Below are positions 21,840 through 33,700 of a stretch of DNA of 64,000 nt, one piece after another. The notes under the pieces were generated by a model. That model was not told the DNA's origin. It saw only the letters and a list, made by a program, of their open reading frames with translations, and did no database searches. The DNA is from Selaginella moellendorffii. Its lineage: Eukaryota; Streptophyta; Lycopodiopsida; Selaginellales; Selaginellaceae. The position numbers and the translations under genes are program-made. The number at the start of each line of letters is the position of its first letter. The first letter of the stretch is position 1. The stretch covers positions 1,614,559 to 1,678,558 of the forward strand of contig NW_003314299.1 of assembly GCF_000143415.4 (NCBI RefSeq). The letters run 5' to 3'.

Positions 21840-24800
21840 TATTACTTTATTAATTTGCAAGATTTATTATAAGAGTTACAAAATTATTCTTTATTACAAT
21901 TTTTATACTCTGTGACAAGCTCATGAGTATGTGTAAGATTCCTAAGAGGTTCCCAAGTTGATTCACAAGATGGGTTAACTAGATATTCCTTCGCACGAGC
22001 CTATTTCTGAGACTAAGAATCCAAGATAGCTTCAACTTCATATTCTGGTTCACTGTCCACAACATTTGGTGGTGGACGAATCTTCCCGTGTCATGCAACA
22101 ACCATAGTATAAGGAGCCAAGAGATTGGCATGAAATACATTATGAACATGGGACATCTCCGCAGGAAGATCCAACCGATAGGATACATCACCAATTTATT
22201 TCAACACCCGATAGGGTCCAACATATCTCAATAATAGCTTCTGAGACAAAGATCCCTAAATGTTCAAGTTCCGGGAAGATAGCCACACTTGATCTTCCAC
22301 TTGATAGAATACATCCCAATGATGCTGATCCTTATCATGTCGATACTTATCCTAAGCTTTGCCCATCGCCTTAGTAGCTCTAGACCAACTTTGGTGTAAC
22401 TGCTCTACATAAGTCTCAATGGCTAGGACCAACACTTTGGACATTGGTTTAGGTACAACAATCTGTTGAGGAACCCCACAAGCATTCCCTTGCAACATCT
22501 CCCATGGAGAACAGCCAATAGTGCTGTGAAATGTGTTGTTATAATAAATTTCTGCTGTGTCCAAATGCTCAACCCAATTGCGTTGGTCCGCTGCAATATA
22601 GTACTGCAGATAATCCTCAACTTGAGCATTCACGCGTTTGGTCTGCCCATCAGTCTGAGGATGATAAGCCATACTAAACTTCAACTTGGTATCAAACAGC
22701 TGGAACAGTGTGCCCCAAAACTTCCCCGTAAACCTCAAATCTCTATCATCTCTTCTGGAAGACCACAAACCCGCACTACTTCATGGAAAAAGAGCTTTGT
22801 TGCTTGTTTCGCATTTATTTTTCCCACAGTTGGAATGAAGTGTGCAATCTTTGACAACCAATCCACAACCACCATTAAAGTATCATAACCCTTAGACTTT
22901 GGCAAGCAAGTGACAAAATCAAGTGTCACACTTTGAAATGGCCATGCCAGTGCTGGAATGCACTGCAACTTTCCAGCTTGCTTCTCAGTTTTGCACTTAC
23001 ATTGCTGGCATATAGGGCAGGAACGGACATAGTCCACTACATCACCTTCCATACTAGACCAGAAAAATCCCTTTTTCAATGAAGCTAGAGTTTTCCGCTT
23101 TCCACCATATCTCGCTGCTGGAACATCATGATGTTCCCGTAGAAACAACTATTGTAGATCCTTAGAGGGAAGATACCATCTTTCTTGCTTATAAAATATA
23201 AGCCCATCCCGAATTGAGAAGTGAAGCTTCACATTGGTGCGACTAGCAACTTTCAACGCATCACTACTAGGGTTCTGCTTCGATAACTCCGCATGGTGCA
23301 AGATTGCCTTCGCCAATGGATCACTTCCATACGAAGCCCGAACGTCCTCCAACCAGTCCGAACTGATTGCCGATATTGCCTGGAATAGAGCCTAACGACT
23401 CAATGCATCCGGAACAATATTGTCTTTACCAGGTTTATATATGATTTCAATATCATATCTAGCGAGCTTCTCTTGCCAACGGGCCTGCTTTGGCGTAAGC
23501 TTAGGTTGCATAGAAAAGTAGCTCAGTGTGTTACTATCTATATAAACCTTGGTGTGTCCACCCAAGTAATCTCTCCAATGTTCCAGAGTCGACATTATAG
23601 CAAACATCTCTTTCTTGTGTGTTGGCCATCTTCATTGGGTTTCATCCAATTTCTTGGAATAGAATGCAATAGGACAACCATGTCGCCTTAGCATAACCAA
23701 CCACTTTATCACCATCTTGCTGCAACACGGCACCAATAGCATAGCCAGACGCATCACAATGCACTTAGAAGGGTTTATCAAGATCTAGGATCCTAAGAAT
23801 AGGAACTGTAATCAAGATTTCTTTCAACCGTATAAAAGCACCCTGACAAGCTGGTGTCCAATGAAATAGAATACTACTCTTCGTCAACTTAGTCAATGTA
23901 AGAGCAATTCTTGCAAAATTGCGGACAAACTTGTGATAGTATCCCGCCAAACCAAGAAAGGAACAAACATTTGATATAGTGGTCGGGACTTCTCAAGACT
24001 TCACTACTTCCACCTTCTTTGGATCAACCTCAATTACACCACCACCAACTATATGTTCGAGAAAGTTTACGCGCAATTGTCCAAAAGCACATTTACTTTC
24101 CTTAGCATACAATTTGTGTTTGTGCAATTTCTGAAACACTAGCTCCAAGTGTTTTAAATGATCCTCTAACATTTCACTGAAGACTAGAACATCATCAATG
24201 TATAGGACAACAAATGTGTCCAAATAATCTTCAAATATTCTATTCATTATAGTGTTGAATGTTGCCGGAGCATTGCATAACCCGAATGGAATGACAAGGA
24301 ACTCATAAGATCCATACCGAGTCTTAAAGGCTATCTTCTCCACATCTTGATCCGCCACCCATATCTGATGATACCTGGACCGTAAATCAAGTTGCATAAA
24401 ATACTTAGCCTTTAAGAGTTGGTCAAACAAGTCATCAATGTGAGGCAAAGGATAACTATTTTTAATCGTGATCTTGTTGAGTGCCCGATAGTCAATACAC
24501 ATCCTCATGGTTCCATCCTTTTTCATAACAAAAAGGACTGATGCTCCATAAGGTGACTTGTTTGGTCAGATATGACCTTTGTTAAGAAGCTTTGTGAGTT
24601 GCTTTTTGAGTTCAGCCATCTCCTTGATGTTCAATCGATATGGAACTTTCGTAGGTGGTTTAGAACCCGGAATAACCTCAATCTGATGATCAACCTCATG
24701 GCTAGGAGGTAACCCTGGTGGTAAATCCTTCGAAAAGATATCCTGATTCCTTGCCAACAACTCCAATATCTTCATTGGTACAACATCAAACTCCTTCACC

Positions 24801-25940
24801 GATTTGAATTAAGTCACCAACACTCTCAGCTTCCATCACATGAACCCAAAAAGTCCGACATCCCCTCTTAGTTGCTTTTTGAGCGGCCCTTGCAATCAGG
24901 AACTTTGCATCCCAATCCTTTGAAGAACGCTTTTGCAGTTGGAAGGACACATCGGGACATCCTTCTGACTTCAATGTGATACGACTTTGTCCAGCACCAT
25001 AAATCCCTTTTATATATTTATTGAAGAAGTCCATACCAAACACTATCTGAAAATTTGGTATCTTCAACACTACCAAATCCACTCTTTCTTTCCACTTGGA
25101 TATTTTTATTGGAACATCACTCACAAATTTTCTGGCTACTTGCCCACCTTCCGCAAACCAGAAGTGCATAGGCGACATTTGCTCAGCATTTAATCCTAAC
25201 AACTTAACTAAGTCTTCAAATATCACACTATGCGTAGCTCCCGTGTCAATCATCATTCGGATTCAGTGTCCGCAGACAAAGCCTACCAAATACATCAATG
25301 GATTAGTGTTTGCATTGACTGCGAGAAAAGCTTCAAGAAAGCAACGAAAATAACTCACTTCCTCTTCCTCATAGCCTACATTAACCAACCCATCAACCCC
25401 TTCAGTTTCACCACCACTGTCTTCCCTCATGACATTAACACGAGACCTTGTCTTATGCTTGTTGGGACATTCTAAAGACCTATGTCCTGAGTCTCCATAA
25501 TGGAAGCAATGACCCACACTACCCATTCTGCTAGGAGCAGGTTTTGCAGGTTGCTACTACTTGTACCCACTAGGAGGAGGAACAAAGGACTAGAAGAAGC
25601 TACTGGTGGTCTCCAACCACCACCACCACCACCTTTGTTAACCGTTGCCTATGAGCCCTCAGGGCGGGACCTGCCTTCCACCCTCTGTTTCTGATCATCT
25701 TGTTTATTCCCAGAATTTTTATTCTTGTCCGAGGTACTAGCATATGGTTGTTGATATTGTTCCATGAGTGAATGGCTAAAGGCAACTTGCTATGCTGCCT
25801 CCTTACACTCCAGGTACGTCTTTGGCTTAAACTTCAAAATCTCATTGTGAGAAAGTGAATTTAAACCCTCCAGGAAATAACTCTGAGCATCTTCATCACT
25901 CATATTTGCAATAATAATGTGCTTCTGAGCAAATGCATTA
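21840..25940 (-). pseudogene. Decayed Ty3/gypsy chromovirus polyprotein
   Basis: Reading from high to low coordinates, the pieces come in polyprotein order. Gag end with a CX2C-type knuckle (HCFHYGDSGHRSLECP, about 25500). Protease IDTGATHSVIFEDL (25256). Reverse transcriptase [21 protein letters not shown] and YIDD (24526-23993). RNase H YIDSNTLSYF with the tail YKPGKDNIVPDALSR (23607-23392). Integrase zinc region CPICQQCK and core LDFVTCLPKSKGYD (23148-22735), FSMAYHPQTDGQT (22700), a GPY motif VGPYRVL (about 22210), and a chromodomain YEVEAILDS...KEYLV...TWEPLRNL (about 22060-21915). Frameshifts and stops break every module, so it is inactive. Gag is cut at 25941 by an LTR-A fragment. Confidence 0.85.
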
Positions 25941-27064
25941 ACGTGTTTGCCAACACTGCCACTGGATCGAGGCCCACAGGCCCGACCACTAAGTCCCACG
26001 GTCCTCTGGGACTTCCTCACCACACGACTGTGTCCTTGGTCACTACCCCAGAGGGCTGCTCCTCTTCCTTTCCACAGTCTGGGCCTTTGGGACACCATTT
26101 CGGAACACCGTGGCCTTACGCAAGCCACCTAGGTACTCTCCCCGCCTTCCGCCCTTGGGTGCTCTAGCCATGGGCTTAGAGCGAGGTTCCGTTGAGCCAC
26201 GCCTGGTATCCAAGTATGTAGTGCCACCCACACTTGGACTGGGAGCATCGGCCAGTCGATCTCCCGGGGGAACTAGAGCCGGCTCTTGAACACTTCACCA
26301 AGCTACCCCGCTTGTCGGTCTGTGTTCACTCTAGTCTTGGGTCTTCCCAGTGGTCAGCTCATCACCCATCTCGGGTCCATCTCGGACTCCATCTCGGGTC
26401 CATCTCAGGTCCATCTCGAACTCCATCTCGGGTCCATCTCGGACTCCATCTCGGGTCCATCTCGGACTCCATCTCAGGTCCATCTCGGACTCCATCTCAG
26501 GTCCATCTCGGACTCCATCTTGGACTCCATATCGGACTCCATAGCGGACTCCATCTCAGACTCCATCTCGGACTCCATCTCGGACTCCATATCGGACTCC
26601 ACTTCGGGTCCATCTCGGACTCCATCTCGGACTCCATATCGGACTCCACTTCGGGTCCATCTCGGACTCCATATCGGACTCCACTTCGGGTCCATTTCGG
26701 ACTCCACTTCGGGTCCATCTCGGACTCCATCTCGGACTCCATATCGGACTCCACTTCGGGTCCATCTCAGACTCCACTTCGGGTCCATCTCGGACTCCAA
26801 CTCGGGTCCGCCTCGGACTCCATCTCGGACACTTCCACGTGTCATGTGTTGGTCCTTTTTGGGTCCTTTTTTGGAGCCTTGCTTATTGGTTGCCTCATGC
26901 TTGCTCCTCGAGCACTTTGTTGGGAGTTCCACTCCCGCTCTCGACCTTCCAAGTCGGAGCTTTTAGTCCAAACGTGTTATACTCGTTTGGCTTTTACTTC
27001 GGCCACTACCACGTGGCACCCTTTCCGGCTCCACTTTGGGTCCTAGGGATTTTGTGTCTCACAA
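25941..27064 (+). repeat. Partial LTR family A (5'-truncated)
   Basis: Begins inside the LTR at GTGTTTGCCAACACTGCC and runs to the family end TTGTGTCTCACA. Between them lie the conserved CACTTGGACTGGGAGCATC block and a large array of CTCGGACTCCAT-type repeats at 26363-26830. It joins the chromovirus gag directly, without a target duplication. Long open frames over the array are not genes. Confidence 0.8.
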
Positions 27065-27206
27065 TTCACTCATTTGGCATATCTATAAAATGTAGAGATC
27101 AACTTGAACACAATAGTGTTCGTCCCATATCCAAATTTGCAATCTAAAGACATTCCATATTTAGAAAGTTTCGAGCTTGTCCTAGAGACTAACTCTTGGT
27201 ACTATG
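27065..27206 (+). repeat. LTR family C fragment
   Basis: About 140 bp (TTTGGCATATC, GTTCGTCCCATATCC, CATTCCATATTTAG, GAGACTAACTCTTGG) aligning with 15445-15590. Confidence 0.65.
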
Positions 27207-27700
27207 CTGCGGAAGAGGCTGAGGCTGAGTTAGAAGAGGAAGAGCCAGATGCTGCGGCATTATAGTGTATGGCTCAGGAAGTCAAGATCGAGAATTTGCG
27301 AAGGGAGATTCGCAAATTAAAAAAGGAGAACAAGAAGATGAAGAAAGAAGCTGAAGCAGCTAAACTAGCTAAGCCTAAGCAACCAAACTCTTCTTCAAGT
27401 TTTGAGGAAGATGAAGTTCTACAGCCGCCCCCAATTGCACGAGTTTCAAAGTTCAAGCCTCCGAAACCACCCAATTTCAAAGGCATGCGAGACTATCAGG
27501 TTTTGGAAGACTAGGTCTACGATATAGAAAACTATTTTATAGCAGCAAACGTAGATAATCATACAAAATTTGTTTGCACGTAATCCTTTCTCACCAATCA
27601 TGCCAAAACTTGGTGGTGCTAAGTGTTTGCTGGAAAAGGGCAAACTAAAAGTTAGACCAAAATGCAGTCTTGTATTCATAAGGAATACTTTCTGGATGAT
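27207..27700 (+). pseudogene. Retrotransposon gag relic with coiled coil
   Basis: The main open piece is 27269-27514. It has a Lys/Glu-rich heptad-like coiled coil (IENLRREIRKLKKENKKM), then PKPPNFKGMRDYQVLED, then a TAG where Ty3/gypsy gag has Trp. After the stop the frame goes on as VYDIENYFIAANVDN and NHAKTWW, a typical capsid start. It is cut short at both ends. Confidence 0.7.
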
Positions 27701-27763
27701 CTTGGTCTAAGATGTGAATCCAAGATCATCCGTCTTAGATGATCTTGGATGATCATTTAAGAC

Positions 27764-28150
27764 GTCCGATCCCATGACTGACACTCAAAAGTACCACCAA
27801 CATGGCAGCCTGTTACGCTAAGGCCATGCCCAATCAGAGCTTAGGCATGGGTTTAGGGTTTAGTGGTGACTAAACCCTAAACCCTAAAAAAAATAAAAAT
27901 AAAATAAAATTAGTGGGGACTGATAGAAGGATATTGGGGAAGGCTATTCCCCTTGTCGGTGGGCATCCTAAGGATGCTAAGGAGTGGATTTGAGATGACC
28001 TCTCATGGATGGTTTGCCTAGTCTTGGAGAGCCAAGACTATGATACAAGTGGTATTGGACTACCAGTGTGGCAAAGGTGATTGGGCATGGCCTTAGCGTA
28101 ACAGGCTGCCATGTTGGTGGTACTTTTGAGTGTCAGTCATGGGATCGGAC
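27764..28150. repeat. Fold-back of LTR family A with 73-bp arms
   Basis: 27764-27836 is the near-perfect reverse complement of 28078-28150 (GTCCGATCCCATGACTGACA against its complement). The spacer contains an inverted telomere-repeat hairpin and an A-rich tract before LTR sequence resumes at about 27912. Confidence 0.85.
27849..27884. repeat. Inverted telomeric-repeat hairpin
   Basis: GGGTTTAGGGTTTAG, a 6-nt loop TGGTGA, then CTAAACCCTAAACCC: a perfect 15-bp stem of plant telomere repeats, inside the fold-back spacer. Confidence 0.85.
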
Positions 28151-28927
28151 ACGTGGAGCAATTGTACCAAGTGCAAATGTTGAGTGGCATGGATGCCATT
28201 CTCGGGGCTAGCAAGTCCCAAGTCCTGAAATGGACTTATGGAGGTTGTGATTGAGACTCCTCCGAGTGGTTGGAGGTGTGGTTAAGTGACTAAAGAAGAA
28301 TGGAAAATTTAGTCGCTCACAATTTGGTATAAGAGCTGTTCCTTAGTCCGACTTTTATTGGTGCTCAAGTATATCACCATTAATGTTGGCATCGGAAGGT
28401 CCTAGGAGTGGGCCTATCCTTGAGGAGTAGCATGTCGAGAGGACATGGCTCTCCACTCAAGTTCATGCGTGAACTTGGGCACAATGTGGTGGATAGAAAA
28501 GGGCCAATAATGGAACGACTTTGGGATCTTAGGAACAGTATAAGGTGTCCTCAGAGAGCTAAGGATGTGATCCAAATGAGCGTTTGACGCAGCAAATGGG
28601 CTAACGTAGTTGTGATAAACAACTATAGTTGGGATCACGGGAAAGATGTAGACTCCAAAACAATAAAGGAGTCACAAGATTATCCTCATATAATTGAGGT
28701 TGGTGCTCATGACTGTGAGACCAGAGGTAATGACCGTGGGAGGTCAAATACGGAAGAGGACTCAAGTCCTTGAAATGGTAGCCGGGGCTACCTTTAATAA
28801 ATGCTGGAACAACCCAAAGAGTTGGGGGGTTTACTTAGAGATGAGTGGTATTCTCATCACATGGACAAATAGTCCTAAGTGGGCAAAGTGTTGCCCCAGA
28901 GAACAAAATCAAGTGTCAGAGTAACAC
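27912..28927 (+). mobile_element. LTR-A element A1: LTR end, primer-binding site and non-coding internal start
   Basis: 27912-28318 is the terminal part of LTR A, ending CGCTCACA. TGGTATAAGAGC at 28325-28336 follows after six bases and matches the initiator-tRNA-Met primer site at 11 of 12 bases. The next 580 bp is non-coding and is repeated at 57045-57630 after the palindrome element. The sequence stops at 28927, where E1 begins. Confidence 0.75.
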
Positions 28928-29114
28928 TGTTAGGGCGTGGCCACCGAGAGAGTGAGAGAGAGAGAGGGAATATTCTGGTCCTCAGAATATTCCCCATCTT
29001 CCTTGTATAAAACCCTTGCCTCACAAGGGCGAGGGGGGGCATTTTGTGGAGAGCAGTGAAGCATTTCTCGTGTTTGAGCGAGCGTTGGGGGAAGCGCCCC
29101 TCCTTCCCCCAACA
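28928..29114 (+). mobile_element. Candidate 5' LTR of element E1 (187 bp)
   Basis: Starts TGTTAGGGCGTGG and ends CCCCCAACA, TGTT...AACA ends. It contains a GA-repeat and a TATA-like TGTATAAAACCC at about 29006. TGGTGAACCCGGCGTGACG at 29117 could be the primer-binding site. The family A2 copy at 57628 shows the uninterrupted target (GTAACACTTGTG), which fixes the left boundary. The 3' LTR was not found. Confidence 0.65.
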
Positions 29115-30463
29115 AATGGTGAACCCGGCGTGACGTGCAACACTTTTTGAAGCGTCGTTTCTCTCTTTTCTTTTGGCCGCAGAGTTTGGGAGGGAATTCC
29201 TTGTTCATCTTGCGGTGGTTTTCTTTGATCTGGAGTGTGTTGGATAGTTCTGGAGCTCCTCTTTCCAGCAAGGTATGGCGCTCATCAAGCCGTGCAGTAT
29301 TTGAAGAGATACAACGTTTCTTGGCTCGGTCGGATGAGCATTTTGGGGTTTTCACTTTCTCGCCTGGATCCTCGGCCAAATTTCTCAAGGTAGTGCATTT
29401 GGGCTTGTAGATCTGGCCTAGATCTATGAGTAGTTGTAGTTCTTGGCACTAGATTTGGGCGAATTGACGGCATGCAAAAGGATTTTCTTCTCCGGCTAGA
29501 TTGGGTTATCTTTGTGGTAGGAATTCGTGCTCCTCCAAGCTTGGTTTTGGATGCCGTTTGTTTCTAGAGGTGCTCCTGGTTCTAGGCTTTCCAAAAATAC
29601 CAACAGCGCCTCAGTATCAATCTACATCACAGACATGCACATGTTTTTCCACAATGTTGGCGTTCTAGGCTACCTCTTCGTGGATTTCAGGGGATATTGA
29701 GGCGGCTTCTTCCCACATTCCTACAATAGAGGGGAGACGGGGCTAAGCCCTTGCCAACGAGCCCACCGACAGTCAAAATGGAAAAGGATCGAGACTAGAG
29801 GACTCATTTTTCTCTTTTGGGTTAACCTTTGTCGGGGGTTCCTTGGGAACGAAGCAATCTTCAAGGAACAGGTAACAGTAGGAACAGGAACAGGTAACTG
29901 TAGGAACAGGAACAGCAGGAGCAAGCGCAGGGGTAGGAGTGAGAGTAGGGGTTATCAGTTACAGGTCACAGGTCCCCGGTTATCAGCTACCGGCTACTCT
30001 TGCGGCTACTCCAGTGGCTGCTCCAGCGGCTACCCAGGTTACCGGCTACCGGCTACTCCAGTGGCTACTCCAGCAGCTACTTTAGTGGCTCCTCTAGCGG
30101 CTACTCCAGTGGCTACTCCGGCGGTTACCCTACGGGTCAAAGGTTACGTGTGCTTGAGGATATCTCCCATTTCGACCCTTATTTCTCTTTGTCACAGGCA
30201 TTTTGAGCGACTTGAGCACTAGCCTACAGTCTTCTTGCTCCGGTCAACCCAGTTGCCTTGACCGGGCATTTGAGGGTATTCAGGGTATTTGATGCCGATA
30301 CAAACTAGATGTACGACAAACTGGCACCCTTTTACCGTACCTCAAGGCCCTAAGGTATGGAGTAAACTTTCTAACATCCAAAGGCAGCTTCGGTACGACA
30401 TTGCACCTTCTTGGGCCGAGTCCTCTTCATCCTCGACAGATTCCAGTGACTTAGATCTACGAT
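29115..30463 (+). other. E1 leader region
   Basis: About 1.35 kb between the E1 LTR and gag. It contains imperfect tandem repeats: GGAACAGGAACAGGTAAC near 29870-29930 and GGCTACTCCAGTGGCTACTC near 29985-30130. No coding frame of note. Confidence 0.5.
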
Positions 30464-32210
30464 ATGGCGCAGCCACCTTTAGCTCGACCTCAGCTCCATG
30501 TTCTGCAGAAGGGGAGTGATCTGCCGGTCTTCTTAGGTGTTGGAACAGTCTCTCCAACATCGCATATCAGTCACTTTGATTACTACTGCACCACAAACAT
30601 GATCATCGACGATGATCGTATGTGCCGCGACTTCCTGCAGTCTCTCGAAGGCAAAGCAGCAACTTGGGCAGATTCTCTCCTCCCAGGGGACTGGACAGAC
30701 TTCCAGACACTACTTGCTTCTTTCAAAGAACGCTTCGTTGAAGAAAAACCCACAAATCGGCTACTTGTCGACCTCTTTTCGTTCCGACAGGGTGCTCACG
30801 AGACTGTTCCTGACTACATCACACGCTTTCGAGCTTACTGGAAGCAGTGTTGGGATCGCAGAGTAGTCCAAGATGAGCAACAGGGGATCACAGCATTCAC
30901 AGCAGGTTTGTGTGGGAACTTGCAGCGGAAACTTCTTAAGAAGACTTTCAGGTCTTGCCGTGAGGCATTTTTGTTTGCCACAAAGCTGGAAAGAGAGCTT
31001 CTGGTCGACTTGGGGATTGCTAGAGTTGATTTTGACCAAGCCATCATCCCGTCAGAGTCACCTTGTGCCGCTATTCGCCCGTCCACATCAAAGCTTGTCA
31101 CTATTGAGCATACACCTCCGGCTCTTGAGAACTTTGCCAATGAGATGCGGCAGCTGAAGGAGATCATTCTTCAACAACAATCACACCATGACAAACTGCT
31201 CCAGGAGCTGGTGGAGTCCAGGAAAGAGGCCACTACAGCTCGGGAACGCAGATTTAAGTCCCGTTGGTGCACTCACTACGAGACGAACACACACAACACA
31301 CAGCGCTGCTTCAAGCTTCACCCAGAGCTTCGGCCTCCATCTTCTCAACGTGTCCAACAACATCCCTTTGCTGATAACTCCACACAGCCTCATGGTCCAG
31401 AGACATATCAGGAGCAGTTGGAGCCACAAGCACTTGAGGCAGCCCCTTCGTCAAGCAAAGGCAAGGCACCAGTCTCATCGGTCAACACGATTTTGGTAGC
31501 CGAGGAACTTTATAGGCAACAACAGCAAACCGCAGCCACTCGAGCCCAAGTGAAGAAGAAGGTAGCCACTCAGCCTACCATAGATCCCCCAGCGCCAGTT
31601 GAGAGCGACTCTCCGTTGGCATCAGGCCCAGTGACACAAAGGGTGGCTTGTAAAATCCCCTTCAAGTCACTCCTCTCTTCTCCTCCTGAGATCTCACCAG
31701 CAGCTACTCCTGTTCCGGAGCCAGTTCTTCAACAGCTGGTTGACACTCCCGTCACCTTTTCGCTCCGAGATATGTTGTGTCTTGTCCCGCGATTCGGCCA
31801 GCGTTTGGAGGAGTTTGCACGGTCAGGAACACCAGAGAGCACTCTCAAGAGGACTCCTCAAGAGGTGCACATTATCGATATGACAAGATATGGAGGAGAT
31901 CCTGGTCCGTTCTTCATCCCGGTGCAGATCGGTACTTTCTCTTGTAGGATGGATGCTTTGGTTGACTCCGGTTCTGGAAGCAACATTATCTCTCTCTAAG
32001 CTGCCCTTTCAGCACAGCTACAGATCACTGAGAGCTCCTCCATCGTGCTCAAAACCTTTGCCAACCATACCGTTCCTCCAGCGGGAATTTGCTGTGGTGT
32101 CAAGGTCTCTGTGTAGGGTGTTATTTCTGAGGTGGATTTCCTCGTGGTTGACTACCAACGTCTTGGAACATCCTCTTTGAAGGACTCTATCATCCTTGGC
32201 CGCTCATGGC
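30464..32210 (+). pseudogene. E1 gag and protease
   Basis: A 511-aa open frame with a Ty3/gypsy capsid (FLQSLEGKAATWADSL, TDFQTLLASFKERF, FSFRQGAHETVPDYITRFR) and a variant zinc-knuckle region (WCTHYETNTHNTQRC). Near its end is the protease ALVDSGSGSNIISL, broken by TAA at 31997-31999 just after the active-site Asp-Ser-Gly. In the same frame, past a TAG at 32114-32116, the flap and helix end ILGRSW appears near 32195. Gag would be a structural particle protein. In-frame stops show that this copy is dead. Confidence 0.8.
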
Positions 32211-33700
32211 AAGTCACAGCCCATTGCACCATTGATAGTGCACAAGGCAAGTTGGAAATTAGCGATGGAACCCATAGCGCCACCTTTCTCAACAACCACG
32301 GCAGAGCTCTTTCTCAACAAGCCCAGCAAGCTCGGACTAAGATGGCCTCCACACCATACTTTCCTCCCGACCTCACAGAGGTTTTTCCTGAGTTGGCAGT
32401 GGCGTCAACCATCTATATGGCAGATGCTTCCTCATGCAATGCGATTGACACGGTTGGAGGTGAGTCAGGTAGCCCGAGACATCTCTCAACTTCACTCTCT
32501 TTATTTGAGAGTAAGGCCGAGCCTCTAGAAAGGCCCTCTTTATTTGAGGGTAGGGCTTATAGGATACGGGCTCATATATCCAGCTTTTCAGAGTGTTTCT
32601 TGATAGAGGAAGGGCTCCTTGATTCGTTTCTTGCATGGGACCAACTCTCTCTTATGGATCTTGATGACACAGTCACCCCAGACCAAGCCCATCTTTCACA
32701 GGACATAGCTGAACTCGATTCTCCTCAGCAACTCTTTGAGGTGTTACACAGCCAGCATTTTCCTACTAAAATCACAGTAGCTGACGACTTCGAGCATATT
32801 TTGTCATGCTGTTTTTTGGAGACGGAAGATGACATCCAGTCACACAATTGGCAGGAAGAATCAAGCAAATCAGACGTGCTACATGCGAGTTATAGCTCTT
32901 TGAGTTTTGAATTTCCTACCGTGGAGCCCCCGGTACAGATCCAAGGGTATTACACTGAAACTTTAGCACCAGACTTGGACTGGACTTCGGTGGAGGATCT
33001 CCCTTCACTTGCAGAGTACCTGGCTGTAGTCCTTGCATTGGACATCGAGCGCTCAGAGCATCAGAAGCAAAGAGAACCACAAGCAAAGGCTCCGGATCCA
33101 ACAGCAACGTTCTTACCAGACTTACCAGAGACGGTCTTGCCGGATGTAGTGTCCCCAGCATCTTTATTTGAGGAAGAGTCCACTCCTATGATTACAGCTT
33201 ATTTTGACGGTGCTTTCTGCCCCAAAAACCAGGTTGCCGGCATTGGAGTTTGGATGATTGATTTTGCGGAGAACAAAGTAGCTGACCTCTCTATCACTTT
33301 GCCAGCAACATCAGGTAATGAAGCAGAGTACTTGGCGGCCATCAGTGCCATGAAGCTGGCCACAAACCTCAAGTTTAGGCGAGTCACTTTCATTGGAGAT
33401 GCGCAACTCATCATACGCCAACTTACTGGAGAATACCAAGTCCGCAAAGAGAACCTGAAAGAGCTATGGCAGCGGGCGGTCAACCTGAAGGATGAGTTCT
33501 CTGAGATGTCTTTTCAAAGTGTCCCCCGTGAAGAAAACTTTTGGGCAGACAGGTTATCACACCAAGCAATCACCACAATGCGAGAAGCTAAAGGCACTCC
33601 CTGCTCTTCGGTTTCCAGGGTCAGGGAAGAATCAAAGATAGAGCCTCCTGAAACCAAGGTTTCTCCAGACTCCAGGGTTCATGCTGTTTTTCTAGGTGAT
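32211..33700 (+). pseudogene. E1 linker and archaeal-type RNase H placed before the RT
   Basis: Open without stops from 32117 to 33937. The first 900 bp is a Ser/Asp-rich linker with no domain. About 33185-33580 encodes a separate RNase H of archaeal/plant type: TAYFDGAFCPKNQVAGIGVW, GNEAEYLAAISAM, FIGDAQLIIRQLTGEYQV and ENFWADRLSHQA. All four acidic positions (D, E, D, D) are present. Such an extra RNase H is known from Tat-lineage elements, where I remember it after the native RNase H. Here it lies between protease and reverse transcriptase. Confidence 0.8.
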
